Position numbers and translations under genes: made by a program
Shown: positions 43,394 to 54,510 of the stretch, piece by piece
How the letters are laid out: every line of letters starts with the position of its first letter
Position numbering within the stretch: position 1 is the first letter of the stretch
Notes under the pieces: generated by a model
What the model saw: only the letters and a program-made list of their open reading frames with translations
What the model was told of the DNA's origin: nothing
The model's database searches: none
Assembly (NCBI GenBank): GCA_949358305.1
Contig: OX442314.1
Location: 39,467,211-39,531,210 of the forward strand
Direction: 5' to 3'
Origin: Strigamia acuminata
Lineage: Eukaryota > Arthropoda > Chilopoda > Geophilomorpha > Linotaeniidae
Length of the DNA stretch: 64,000 bases

Positions 43394-43579
43394 TTGTCTG
43401 AATAAATTGGTTTCTTATATGAAAAATGCAATTTTTGTTTTTCTACTACAAAAATCGTTTTTAATTTACTTATCTGGAAAAAAAGTAATCTTTAATCTCT
43501 CCTGTTAAACCTCCAATTACATCGAGTGAATGCTACTCGACTTTCACTCGTTCAAACGAGAATTCAACCTAGTAATTAT

Positions 43580-43815
43580 ATTTCTGTATATTTCTGAATA
43601 TTTTCTGTATAGTTCTGAATATTTTCTGTATAGTTCTGAATATTTTCTGTATAGTTCTGAATATTTTCTGTATAGTTCTGAATATTTTCTGTATAGTTCT
43701 GAATATTTTCTGTATAGTTCTGAATATTTTCTGTATAGTTCTGAATATTTTCTGTGTAGTTCTGAATATTTTCTGTATAGTTCTGAATATTTTCTGTATA
43801 GTTCTGTATATTTTG
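43580..43815. repeat. 21 bp satellite, about 11 copies
   Basis: Unit gaatattttctgtatagttc t. Length divisible by three leaves both strands open (SEYFLYS on plus, NYTENIQ on minus); these are artefacts, not genes. One unit has gtgtag instead of gtatag. Confidence 0.95.
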
Positions 43816-43847
43816 TTTCATTCTTTACATAGAAATAAAACTATTTA

Positions 43848-44479
43848 GTTGCACCAATAATTATGAAAAATTATTTTATCAAATGAATTTGAAAATATTA
43901 AATTAATATTACCGGTATTATTAAATATTAAAAATAAAGTTTGCTTCTCCTTTGACCTCAATTTTGAAGTGTAAATTTTTTCCCCTTAAAGTGCTCTTTA
44001 GAAACCCCTTTTATTTTCCAAAGGGATATTATTTATACCCTAAAGGATCATAATTATTCAGGTGGTGTTGTTAAAAAACACCTTCAGAAAAGTGTTTTTA
44101 AAACACTCCTAGAGAGTGCAATTCTGTGACAAGGTAAAACCACTCTGAAAGGAAGTTATTTACACCTAAATTCTTAAGAGTGAACAAATACAAGGGAAAC
44201 GCCCAGACCGACCCGACTGTAGACCAAAGCACGGCTTCATCAAGACCCAGATAGCAACGCATCAGCTCTATCATCTTGGATTTTTCGGGAGAAAGCAGAA
44301 AAGAGACTGGCGAAAGAACATCCCTAGCTTCAATCGGGACTCTGATTTCTAACACACAACCCTCAACATCACTGCTTATTCTCCAAGAAAAGTATTGACA
44401 GAGGACCGTGTGTTTTGCCAGTTTCACCAGCTTGCTTTGTACCAACGTGCGAAGCCAGCTATTCAGCTTAAATTAGCCG
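43848..44479. other. AT-rich with several hairpins, no gene
   Basis: Contains GGTGTT...AACACC and AGTGTTT...AAACACT inverted repeats (about 44060-44105). Possibly the left part of the LTR-like sequence that follows. Confidence 0.35.
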
Positions 44480-45023
44480 CCGCTAATTTCAGCTACCGAA
44501 GTAGAAGTTCCCGAGTGACGTGAACCATCGCCGTCGCAAGTGCGCGAACACTTGCCACCGCCATCGAACGCCAGCCGGACGCCTGCCCGCGTGAACCACC
44601 GCCATCGAGCCGTCGTACGTCGAGCAAAAGAGCTCACGAGACCCATCGTCCAAGGACCATCGTTCGTGAGTTACGAGGAAGGCAACCGTCTTCCTAACAA
44701 CGTTGAGTTGTCAAGCGCCATTTTAGCGCTTTTGGCTTGCAACAGTCGTTGCAAGCATTTCCATTGTTCTTTCCCGCATTATTTCGCGACTTGTCGCTTT
44801 TAATCTCATTTCGTGTATTAATACTCGTATATTATTCTCTCATTTATTGTAAAACCGTGTAATAAAAAGTGTACATTTGAATTGATAAAAACTGTCTTTT
44901 TATTCCTTCTTAAAATTAACCCTAGATAATTTAAGGCCGCGATATAAGTCTTATAAAGCATTCACCTGCGGTAACTCACGCTATATTATTAGAATTTAGT
45001 GTGATAAAACCCGGATCGCAGCA
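44480..45023 (+). repeat. LTR-like sequence ending ...CGGATCGCAGCA
   Basis: GC-richer start, AATAAA at about 44860, and a right end cccggatcgcagca very like the end of the 1,532 bp insertion at 50465 (cccggagtcgcaaca). It lies directly before the Kolobok-like copy at 45027. Left end not found, so a solo LTR is likely but unproven. Confidence 0.4.
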
Positions 45024-45026
45024 AAA

Positions 45027-46430
45027 TATAAAAAATTTATATGCAGTGTACAAGAAGAGAACAATCACCCACAATGCAAAGCCACTTATGATGTTTGGCA
45101 TCGTGAAGAAGAAAATCTGTTTAAAGATCTTACAACTCGTGAATTAGCATTGGCTACTGACGGCAGATGTAATTCACCAGGGCATTCTGCCAAGTATACG
45201 CAATATACTTTAATGGATTTAGGTCGTAACAAGGTGATTGGGCTTTAACAAATTCAGGTAAATATAGTTTGTTTCTGAACCACAAATAGACAACATAATT
45301 TATTTAATTAATTTCATTTTTTCACTGTTTAGTGCAATGAAGTTACTAGCTCAAATGCAATGGAATTAGAGGCATTGAAGCTCAGTTTCTTTGATGAGAG
45401 GGGAATTAAGGTTTGCAGTATCACTACAGACCGTCATGTTGGAATAAAAAAATATCTTAGAGAACAACGTCTAGATATTACTCACCAAATTGATGTATTC
45501 CACATGGCAAGAGGTAAAGGTTTGTAAAGGTAAAAAAAAAAGATTCTGGTTGCAATTACTTTATTTTCAATCAATAATTGACAAAGTGTCAAGAAAATTC
45601 TTGCAGCAAGTAAAACTAAGCAATTTGCAGGTCGAAAAAATTGGGCCAAGCTTGCATTAAACCACCTGTACTGGTGTGCAATGACAAGTAATGGAGACGC
45701 AGACAGGACTATTGAAAAATAGAAATCATTTTTAAATCACATCACTAATAAACATGCTGGCCACGGAAAGAAGTTTAGGAAATGTGATTATGGCAAAATT
45801 GAAACGAGAGAATGGCTTTAACTTGGTCTGTACAAAGTAAAAGTTCTGCCTATCATTTGGTAAAAACTATATTTAAAATTCGTTTAGGATCGCGTGAACA
45901 CAAGAAGCTTGAAGAAATTGTATGTAGCAATAGCAAGCTACTACATCCATAAACTATCACCAGACTACCAAACATCAGAAGTGGAATCATTTCACTGCAT
46001 TATTTTATTTGTTTCTTTGCTCCTAAATCACAGCATTTTTTTGTCATGCAATGATGTGTAGGTAGGTGTTGTTATTAAAATTTTACACTGAAATTGTTTT
46101 ATATTTTTTCCTCAAATACAAATCAAAATGGAGATCGTCGGTGGTTGATAACAATTCCTAAATATAAGAAGAATGGATCAATTGTAAAGGAAGTAAAAGT
46201 TAAATCTACATTCGGTAAGTTTAAATTAATTTATTTCAAATACCAATTTTTAAACGATTCTTTACCGGTATAGATTATGTGGGACACTTAATGCAGGAAG
46301 TACATACACCAAAGCCACGGTTTTGATTGAGGAATTACCAGAAGCACCTCGATTTCTGACACCACCTTATTCACAGGAACAAAAACAGAATGCCGTAGTC
46401 AACCATAAAACACGATTTAATAAATAAATA
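45027..46430 (+). pseudogene. Kolobok-like transposase, module A copy 3
   Basis: Has the ELALATDGRCNSPGHSAKYT block with the following TLMDLGRNK intact, then a TAA; CNEVTSSNAMELEALKLS; later SPDYQTSEVESFHCIILF; and the 3' exons RRWLITIPKYKKNGSIVKEV (46136-46216) and LCGTLNAGSTYTKATVLIEE (46274-46428) ending RFNK stop at about 46428. Fewer broken exons than copy 1, but an LTR-like sequence lies at its 5' end and stops remain. The terminal exon stop is 49 bases from the convergent kinase stop. Confidence 0.7.
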
Positions 46431-46476
46431 AAAACGTGTTATGCGAATGAAGAAATGAAGAAAAAGCATAAAAATG

Positions 46477-47343
46477 TTATCGATATGAGCGAAGTCTCGT
46501 TAAGGGTCCCGAACCTGAAGCGTCGCTGTCCGAGGGATCTAGTTCTTTGATTTTGCTTACCCATTTGTGTTTCATCATTTCATTTAACGTGATTCGTTGA
46601 GTGTAATCGGCGGTTAGGATTCTCCGAAGAAATGCTAAATCTAAAATAGTCATTTTAGTCCACGGAGATCTAGTTATTATAAAACTGTTCCAATCGGTGT
46701 ATTCTATGTTCTCTTCGGATGCGACTTCCCACGGAAGTTCGCCTGACAAAAGAATGGTCAAAATGACGCCCATGCTCCAAATATCCACCGATTGGCCCAA
46801 ATATCTTCCGGTCAACATCTCCGGCGCTACATACTGCTTGGTACCGCATCTCTCAGTCAGCCAACGCTCCACTCCGTTCGTACGGAACAAAGTCGCCCAT
46901 CCAAAATCCGCAATCTTGAGATTATCTTCATCATCGAGTAGTAAATTCTCCGGCTTCAAATCGCGATGAGTGATCCCTAAACCGTGAAGATATTTAACAC
47001 CCAATAAAAGTTGTCGGAAATATTTTTGCGCCATTGCCAAACTCATTCCATAATCAGGGCTAATTCTATCGAGTAATTCACCACCAGGAGCGTATTCGAG
47101 AAAGATATACATCATATGCCCTTCTTTTCGATGGCCAAAGAACGAAATAACGTAGGGATTTTGCAACATCTTATTGATACGAATTTCTTTGCGAACTAGG
47201 TTCACCTTGTCAGGAAACTTAAGTAAATCGATGATTTTCATTGCCAACACTTCTCTGCTTTTCTTGTTCACGACGAGTTTCACTTTTCCGTAGGTTCCTT
47301 CGCCCAGTGTTTGCTTGATGCACCATCTTGTCGACCGCGCCAT
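46477..47343 (-). CDS. Chk1-like Ser/Thr kinase catalytic domain, module A copy 3
   Basis: 289 codons from ATG 47341-47343; the frame also has an upstream TTG. Shows LGEGTYGKVKLV, LAMKIIDL, HRDLKPENLLLD, DFGWATLF, CGTKQYVAPEM, SMGVILTILLSGELPW and ends at SYR just after the kinase fold, so the Chk1 regulatory C-terminus is absent. Nearly identical in length and order to copy 1 but with many substitutions (for example FGW for FGL), and still fully open. Two diverged, open copies hint at past constraint. Confidence 0.88.
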   Translation of the reverse strand: MARSTRWCIKQTLGEGTYGKVKLVVNKKSREVLAMKIIDLLKFPDKVNLVRKEIRINKMLQNPYVISFFGHRKEGHMMYIFLEYAPGGELLDRISPDYGMSLAMAQKYFRQLLLGVKYLHGLGITHRDLKPENLLLDDEDNLKIADFGWATLFRTNGVERWLTERCGTKQYVAPEMLTGRYLGQSVDIWSMGVILTILLSGELPWEVASEENIEYTDWNSFIITRSPWTKMTILDLAFLRRILTADYTQRITLNEMMKHKWVSKIKELDPSDSDASGSGPLTRLRSYR

Positions 47344-47891
47344 CAATGTTGTTTAAAGGTAAGAAATGCGACTGACACGTGTCTTGAGTATATGTCTAAC
47401 TATCTTTATTCGAACAAAGGAGAGATTTAAATATAACGGTGCTTGGCTGTTTTTAGGAACGTCGTGCGAACGTCATGTCGTCCGTGCGACGTTATATGGC
47501 GATTGCCCACAGCTGGTGTAATTGGTCAAGTGGGGGGTCGGGCGGCGACACCAAGCGAGGCGAAGCGCGAAGCCTGACACCGTCAATGCATTGTCAATCA
47601 ATAAGCTACTAATAGAAGGATAGAATTGCCAACCCTAAGTGAAAAAGCATAAGTGTTAAACATGCTATTCATCAAATGTTCTTTTTGAAAGTGAAGTGAC
47701 TTATTCATTTATAAATTACCATGCTGATGCTTTTTTGCAGCATCTGTTTTAAAATTAACGAGCTTTTTGCACTCTGTAAATCTGTTTTGATTTTAGGGGA
47801 GTTTAAATTGAAATTAATGGATAAATAAAGAAATTACATGGAGGAATGTGAGAAGTGAAAAATATGGTTTGGGAATTAAATAATATAAAAA
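47344..47891 (-). promoter_or_regulatory. Conserved 5' flank of the Chk1-like gene, copy 3
   Basis: Same sequence as 35487-36049 up to the base before 47892, then unrelated. Contains the same TATATTTAAAT-like AT box and the AACGTCG/CGACGTT inverted repeat. Confidence 0.4.
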
Positions 47892-48007
47892 AAGCTACCG
47901 GTAGATGCTATTTGAATGATATTCTCATTAAAATGCTTGTGTGGAATTATAAACTACTCAACTTTGTTGTAAATTGTATTTTGTGTTTATTTGCGTGTAC
48001 AATAGTA

Positions 48008-48735
48008 AACATGGTTTAGCAATCAATTACTGTGGAAGATTTCAAATTGGACCACTTGACGGAGTTAAATAAGTCGTCAGTCGAAGATTTGATAACAGAA
48101 TACATTGATGTTTTTGCGATGGACATTTTTGGTTTAGGATGTACTGACAGAATGACGATGTGCCAGTGTGTAAGAGACCTTACATGGTGCCAGCGGCACA
48201 GGTTCAAGTTTTGCAAGAGATAATTGATCAATTGCTAGAAGCAGGGATTATTAAACATACGGTAGTAACTCACCTTATGCAGCACCTTGCATCTTAGTTA
48301 ATGCGCCAGGGAAGGCACCACGTTTAGTTATTGATTATAGGGGGCTGACCGTTAAGATCGTATAAGATCAATACCCACTGCCACTGATAGAAATTTTGCT
48401 GTCTCAATTGGGTGAACAATGTTACCCGACGTGCATTTGGAAGCAATGGGATGTGTGTTTGGTGTAAAGCATTTCACCTATTATTTGATGGGCAAAAAAT
48501 TCACGCTTATCACGGATCACGCACCCCTCACCTTCCTTTTGCAGAAATCACACGCAAAAGCAATAAATTTCCTTTCAGCTTTGACAGAAATTCAAAATAA
48601 TTTTTACTTTGATAAAATCGCAGTCACTTATGACGAAATACTTCGAACTGCTGCAGGGACCATTCGTCAAAATGATTTTTGTTGGAAAAGAGTGCGATTA
48701 TTTCGAATCACAGGCACTAAAGCACATTTGGTTAA
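48008..48735 (+). pseudogene. Gypsy RT start plus RNase H fragment, internally deleted
   Basis: First part: LIGTEYIDVFA-like frame (LITEYIDVFAMDIFGLGCTD), then VQVLQEIIDQLLEAGIIK and, with a stop, KAPRLVIDYRGL, the start of a gypsy RT. Second part from 48419: EAMGCVFGVKHFTYYLMGKK and LITDHAPLTFLLQ, RNase H. RT palm and thumb are missing. Joins the module C copy 2 at about 48735. Confidence 0.7.
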
Positions 48736-49029
48736 AGGCTTTTAATACCTCTTACCAGCATAATGATGGAGAGACAAGAATTACACTTCCTTTGGGTGCC
48801 GTGGGAGCTGTTGCAACTGAAAATTTGGAAATAGTTGTAGAGAATGAACTGGAAGTTCGAAATATACCTTTACTAGTAGAGTCTTCGTCAAGTTCACCCT
48901 CAGCACATACATCTAATACAAGGCGATTGACTGTGTGGTGACCCTAATTTTATATCGCCTAAAATCATCGGCACCACTTAAATAATTATTTATTTAATTG
49001 TTTAATGTGGCACACGCCAAAATTGTGAC

Positions 49030-49606
49030 TTGGGAGTGGAAATCCCCCAGGCACACTTTACCCTCTTTTGGGCCAAAACATTACATCAGAGTGATGATGA
49101 TGATGTAATACCCGACCTTTTAGATGAATTCGAAATTGAAGTCTGCGTGAAAGGGCCGGAAGTTTCCAAAACCCGATTCCATATGGAGCGCAAAGGATGG
49201 ATCATGCTGTTGGGCCATATGATGGATAAGGACTTCGAAATACTCCAGATGGATGTTCGCCCTATTTTTAGTCAGATGAAAACTCGTATCCGCGATATGG
49301 CTGGCCAGGTATTAAGACGAATGACCCGAGTGTGACATCTACGATCATGTAGGTGTACTGGAACAATTAATATGGATTATGCACGAAGAAATTTCGCGCA
49401 TGATATATCATATTCGACGCCGTCGGGAGCGAGAACAGATGACAACCGAGCAACGCCGTCAAGAATATGAGGAAAAGCATGCGGCTGAAAAGTTGCGCCT
49501 TGCCGAGTGTCGACGCGTGGCCGAGGAGAAAAAGGCGCGAGAAGAGGCTCGAGAAGCGGAAGAGAAACGGTTGGCCGAAGAAATTCGACTAAACGAAATC
49601 TAAACG
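49030..49606 (+). CDS. Unknown ORF inside the TG..CA element, one frameshift
   Basis: Two overlapping frames, 49030-49335 and about 49334-49606, read as one protein with a frame change at about 49333: acidic and aromatic N-part (AHFTLFWAKTLHQ, DLLDEFEIEVC), helical middle, then a strongly charged coiled coil (EEKHAAEKLRLAECRRVAEE). No family recognised. Coding capacity in an LTR is unusual. Confidence 0.4.
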
Positions 49607-49610
49607 AAAT

Positions 49611-49680
49611 CGTAGAGTGCTGATTTTGATGCAATACAGATATTGCATCAAAATCAGCACTCTACGCACATTTTGTGCGC
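49611..49680. other. 26 bp perfect hairpin followed by a 6 bp hairpin
   Basis: 49611-49636 and 49641-49666 are exact reverse complements around the loop CAGA. The next hairpin is CGCACA/TGTGCG at 49665-49679. They follow the ORF stop by five bases and precede the likely promoter. Confidence 0.85.
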
Positions 49681-51261
49681 AGGACCAGAGAGTGCATAAA
49701 AGCCCCAAATTTTGGCGCTCTTACTCACTCTCGACCACATCACCAACAAGAACACAACATCACTGTTTCGAATAGGACCAAAACCCGATCTTCAAGTATT
49801 GATAGTGTTAGTTTGGTGAGTTGAGATTCATTATTGCTGTTTCCACTGTATTATCGGTGGAACCAGCTCCATTTGCGCCTTGAGTGTGACCGGCATCGTC
49901 AGTTACCCGCACATACACGAATCACGGGTAACGCCCGAGAAAACCGCTCACTGTCGGTTACTGCGAGTCCCGTCGATTTGATCCGAGACTCACTGTCGCT
50001 GATACAGCATCCACGCTTGTTCGTAAACTATCGTGAACAACTGTAAACCACCTGCGAGCTTTCCTCCGGAGTCTACAGTTTACACCATCGTACGAGCGGC
50101 GAAATTTGTCCCGGCAAGTTCGTCTCGCCATTTTTAGTGTACGTGACAAACTCCGTTTGTTACGCGCCAAAATAAAACCTTTGTTCAACGAGAGCATTCT
50201 CGCTCTCGTTACATTTCATTTCTGTTTCTTCCTTCGTATAATTATTAGTCAGAATTAGTATTATATTTCTTATAATCATTTGTAAAACTTCGAATAAAGT
50301 TGTATTTGTATTTTTATCAATTCAAACGGCAGTTTTCATTTCATTAAAAATACCCCTAGACACTATTTTATAGCCAGCCGAGTATAAGGCCTATAAACGG
50401 CATCTCAATTGCGGATTGACCGGTAAAGGTAAGTATTTACAGGTCAAATACCCGGAGTCGCAACAACTGCATTGGACGAATCAATTGAAAGAAGTCGCGG
50501 ACAACAGCTGCTGATAAGCTGGCAACGGCTTATCAAAGCAGATGCGATTCCAATATGGAAATTGAGAAGATGAAGATGGCATTCAAGAGAGAAAAGTGGA
50601 TAGAAACCAAAAAAATGGAAGAGAAAAAATTGGAAAACGACAAGGAAGTGGCACGAATAAATAAGGACGTGGAATTAAAACATTTAGAAATTGAAGACCA
50701 AAAACTTTAGGTAGAAATTCTTAAGTTGCAGAACACACAATTAATTCTTAGCAGTCATGTTATTGTATTAATTGAATACCTACACCGTACTTATTATCAA
50801 CAAGACTGTCTACTGAACCAAGCCAAACTACTACCAAAAATGAACATTGAATTGCGACGGAGATTTGATTGTATTGACGGCCGAACCACTCGAGCAGTGG
50901 TTTGTCACATTTATGACGCTTCCCGGTCAACAAATTCCAGAGCATCATCGGAGAATCAACTGGATGCATGTCCAGCGGTACCCAAATTCAACCCCGAGCA
51001 GAAAAAAGGCTAGGGATGCTGCAGATGTGGATGACAAGATGCTGAATATTTTGAGTGTGGTGCCGGACAACTGGCTCAACATTACCAAAATGATCCAGCA
51101 CAATTGCACGCACTCAGTTTGGTGCCAATGCTAAGAAGCTTGGATGCAAAAGATTTGCATCTAGCTAGAATTAAAATTGATTCAATCTTGTACGAAATTA
51201 TTCACAAAAGTACTTTTACAGCATCAATAGATAATGTTTGAATTAAAATATATTTTTTTAT

Positions 51262-51411
51262 TTGCAGCTGAGATACTACTTCTGTTGCTACTAATTGATC
51301 TTGTTTCCTGCAAGCAATTATCAGTAGCCAGTTGTCTCCAAGTTCCTTCATGCAATTCTCCACTTTCATCTTCATAATCAACTAAGTGTGGTCTCTCTGT
51401 AGTATAATTAT
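51262..51411 (-). pseudogene. PIF/Harbinger transposase C-terminus, copy 2
   Basis: Shortened repeat of 41290-41440 on the minus strand; contains the same ETRSISSNRSSISAA region. No function. Confidence 0.5.
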
Positions 51412-52335
51412 GTTAGTCGTGGATGCCCAACTGGTCTAGCACCTCATAGGTCCTGCCAACACATTGCAGCATTTTGTTATGCCATTGAGGAATTTGTAAG
51501 ACTTGGTTATAAAGGTGACACTGATACAAACCAAGGAAAAAAATTAAATTCAAAAACAGTTACAAATATTGATTTTGAAAGAATTGAATATGGTAAAGCT
51601 AACACTAAACCTGATTTTCCTTACAATTTTATAATTTTTAATGGCGAAAAGCAACCGTTCTGCAATTGAATTTTTTCTTAAAATTTTAGATGAATTTAAG
51701 CTGGTGTGTGGGTTTAGCCAGATTTTGCGTGCTGGATCTTGTTTGTCTTATGATAATTGCATGAAAAACTACATTGTGCCTGAACAAAAAATGTTATCAG
51801 ATTTAGAGTTAGAAAGTTTAATGACAATTAATTTAAGCTATAAACTATTAAAACTATAGAACAACAAACACAGGCACAGAGCTATATTTAGATTTATATA
51901 GGGCTAGATTAACTAGCTCTAATTTTGGTAAAATTTGTAAAACACTACCCAACACCTCTGCCTCATTCACGACTGGATGGAAAAGCGGATAGATGCCGTG
52001 GCTGCAACAAGAAAGCAACAGGCACGACGAGCCCACATCTTAAGCAGGTACACCGTACTTCCAGTAACAAATTGAAAACGATACTTAAATATGAAGTAAT
52101 GCCACAAACAACAGGTATGGAATGGGGTAAAAAAAATATGAACGAGTTGCACGCAACCAATATATATATTCTGCTATTTAAAAAAAAAGAAAAAAAAGCC
52201 CATTTATGGTTAAAAGCTGTGGCCTAACACTGAAAATCATCCATTTCTTGGTGCATCTTCAGATGGAGTTGTTGTAGATAAATTACCTAGGGAAAGGGTT
52301 GGATGCATTGAAATTCTTAGACCGAGACAACAGAA
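51412..52335 (+). pseudogene. SWIM-YqaJ remnant, copy 2, with Rep-like segment
   Basis: Same order as copy 1: GCPTGLAPHRSCQH (first Cys of the SWIM finger changed to Arg), RLTSSNFGKICKT, Rep-like HLCLIHDWMEKRIDAVAAT (51948-52065), MEWGKK, HPFLGASSDGVVVD. Stops and a frameshift differ from copy 1. Confidence 0.6.
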
Positions 52336-52396
52336 TAGAGTATAAATTGTCTAGAAGACAGCCAGCATGGATGTGTTTAGCCCAGTCTACACACGA

Positions 52397-52555
52397 GTAT
52401 TTGGTAAAGCAGCAGTCTCTCGACAGTTTATCTCTCGACAAAATATTCCCCACAGCATTCTCTCGACAGTCATTCTGTCGACACAATGTCCCGCCTAAGA
52501 AATCTCTGGACGGTCTTTCTCTGGACCCGTCACAGACAGTCATTCTGTAGACAAC
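52397..52555. repeat. TCTCGACA motif array, copy 2
   Basis: Same block as 42437-42595 with substitutions. Confidence 0.5.
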
Positions 52556-53181
52556 AGCTTAACGACCACCTGTGGTCAGCCTGGGCCTCCATCTGAAATG
52601 GGGACTTTAAATCTCTCTGCCCCAATTTGACCTCCAAATGGGTTTTTATTTTTATTTTATTTTATTAATTCAATGTTTTATTATTTTTTTGTAGAAGTGG
52701 CTACATTGAAGTTTGAAGAGTAGGTGTAGGCCGCAACCAGGGGACTCGAACAATTAGAACTGAATTTTTGCACCATTCAATATAGAATACCAAAAAGAGA
52801 AAATGTATTTTTTTACATTAATCGGAAAAGAAAGGAGTAGTCTGGGTTAAATTTGTATAGGGACAATTCAGAAAGATTCCATCGCAAATGAAATTGAGAC
52901 GATTCGAATAGCACCAATATTTATGAAAAATTGTTTTATTTTGTTTTATTAATTTAGCCCCGTTTTTAACGGCATGCCGGTTTAAATGAGTACGAATTTT
53001 TTTTTTTACTTTCTAGCCCAAACATGCTTAAAAAGCATGTTTACTTGTCCAATATATAGGAAATGGGCCTAAATTTCGATCAATTGTTTCTAATATTTAG
53101 TTGTAATCTTCAGAATACCAAGAACACTTAAACTTTAGGCCCAAATTTAAACAATTATTCATCTGGCCTCTTTTCAATGCA
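52556..53181. other. No gene; end of module C copy 2 then AT-rich
   Basis: Similarity to copy 1 continues to about 52960, minus the 887 bp insertion. Confidence 0.4.
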
Positions 53182-53421
53182 TTGAAAATCCAAGCATTTC
53201 AGTCCGCCCACAAGTCTTTTACAGGCATCCGAAATCGGCTCCTCCCAAAGACCGATCCAGCGTACGATCGAATCAACGAGGATGCCTTCGACAAAATGAC
53301 TCAGGGCGAGAGTCGTGGAAAGAGTACCGAGACAAAAGAAGAGCATCGACAACCAAATCTCGCCAAAGATCGTGAAAAGCTTATAGAGAAGCCTATGACC
53401 CTATGTATGCCAACGAGATGA
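53182..53421 (+). other. Short open frame, unassigned
   Basis: Up to 79 codons with charged, helical composition (FTGIRNRLLPKTDPAYD, ETKEEHRQPNLAKDREK). No ATG at a convincing place and no family match. Confidence 0.2.
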
Positions 53422-54189
53422 GGACCCATTATGAGCCGCAAATTGTGCAAAATCATTTTCACAAAGTTATTTACCCAGACATTCATGCAACAATGATGAA
53501 GTTGAAGTCATCAAAGCGGATACACCTTCTAAAAAACGTGATGATGAAAATTCTTATATGTTGCTGGATCAGATAGCAATGAAGATACATCTGAAACACT
53601 AAATCATTGTGAAGATGTGTTAAATGATTTCGGTGATATTGACACAATTAATCTTGCCAATCATCTGCTGTACAAATCATCTGAAAGTAGTGATGACTGA
53701 TGAATCTTCAAGTGCTGACAGTTCTGAAAACTTAAGCTCCATGAAGATAACTATTCAAGAAATTGTAGTCAGATGATATTCAGATTCAATATCAAACAAT
53801 GTAATTGAAACACTGCTAAAATTCTTGTCAATTATTATTTCTCTTGCATTTAACAGTAATTTTAGTTTGGCGATTTTATGCCCAAAGCGGCAATACTCCG
53901 GTATAATGAATTACGAGGCGAATTCGATCTTGCAGAACAATTCACTTCCTGTTAAATTCATATTTTCTTTCAAATTATTTTGAATTACTTGCAGAAATGA
54001 AAAATGAATATAAAGTGGTGAATTGGAAGAGTAAACAACAAAATCTGCATCAATTAAGTGATTGACAACAATAATTTAAAGGTGTTGGAAATAGCAAATT
54101 CGAATGTGTGCACCACTAAAAATATAGAATACCAAAAAGAAAAATCAATTTTTCTCAACCTTTCTCAGGAAAATAAGGATTACTCTGGA
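53422..54189. other. No gene seen
   Basis: AT-rich; small acidic frames near 53500-53760 (ESSSADSSENLS) cannot be supported. Confidence 0.3.
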
Positions 54190-54510
54190 TTAAATTTATA
54201 TAACCAGCACAAATATTTAGAAACTTCAAAAAATGTAAATGCTACATTCATGTAGGAATGCAGTCCTACAATACGGTCATGTAAATGCCACAATCATGGA
54301 GGAATGCGGGCTAACAATACAATGAGAATTGTAAATGCCACATTCCTTCTTGAATGCGGGCTAACAATACAACTAGATGATGTGACGGAACTTTTCAAAT
54401 GACCAGAGCTCTCTTCTGGTTTCACCGAGACAAGTAATGTGCTCAGTTTATCCAGGGGTGACCACGTGGAGGTAGAGAGTTGGATTTTACACCCCCGCGA
54501 ACAAATAGAT
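54190..54510. repeat. Dispersed repeat, copy 2
   Basis: Shares the left start (agatttagaaacttcaaaa), two monomers of the aatgccaca... unit, and the right end (accagagctctcttctggtt, agagagttggattttacac) with 31170-32310, but without the long tandem array. Confidence 0.6.

Larger units (their letters stand above)
42961..43847. mobile_element. Insertion absent from copy 2: DIRS recombinase end plus satellite
   Basis: In copy 2 the sequence passes directly from the equivalent of 42960 (gattcgaatag) to that of 43848 (caccaataattatg). The extra 887 bases hold the DIRS fragment and the 21 bp array listed separately. Whether this is insertion here or deletion in copy 2 is not settled. Confidence 0.5.
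48934..50465 (+). mobile_element. 1,532 bp TG..CA element, probable solo gypsy LTR, with 4 bp target duplication
   Basis: It interrupts copy 2 at a place where copy 1 reads gattcACTGcattgg (about 40469-40480). Here ACTG lies on both sides (48930-48933 and 50466-50469). The element starts TGTGGTGACCC, much like the LTR at 8848 (TGTTGTGACCC), and ends GAGTCGCAACA. CATAAAAG at about 49694 and AATAAA near 50294 would serve as promoter and polyadenylation signals. The empty site in copy 1 makes the boundaries firm. Confidence 0.75.
48735..51240 (+). pseudogene. Myb/SANT-BESS gene, module C copy 2, interrupted
   Basis: 48735-48933 equals exon 3 of copy 1 (AFNTSYQHNDGETRITLPL...). A 1,532 bp element follows (48934-50465). 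The gene resumes at 50466 with a coiled-coil frame (MEIEKMKMAFKREKWIETKK, then EKKLENDKEVARINKDVELK, 50555-50700) that copy 1 lacks, and ends with the BESS motif (LDAKDLHLARIKIDSIL...). Dead. Confidence 0.55.

Noticed and set aside
43530-43832. Open frames on both strands with regular 7-residue repeats
   Set aside because: Caused by a 21 bp satellite whose length is divisible by three; no coding evidence.
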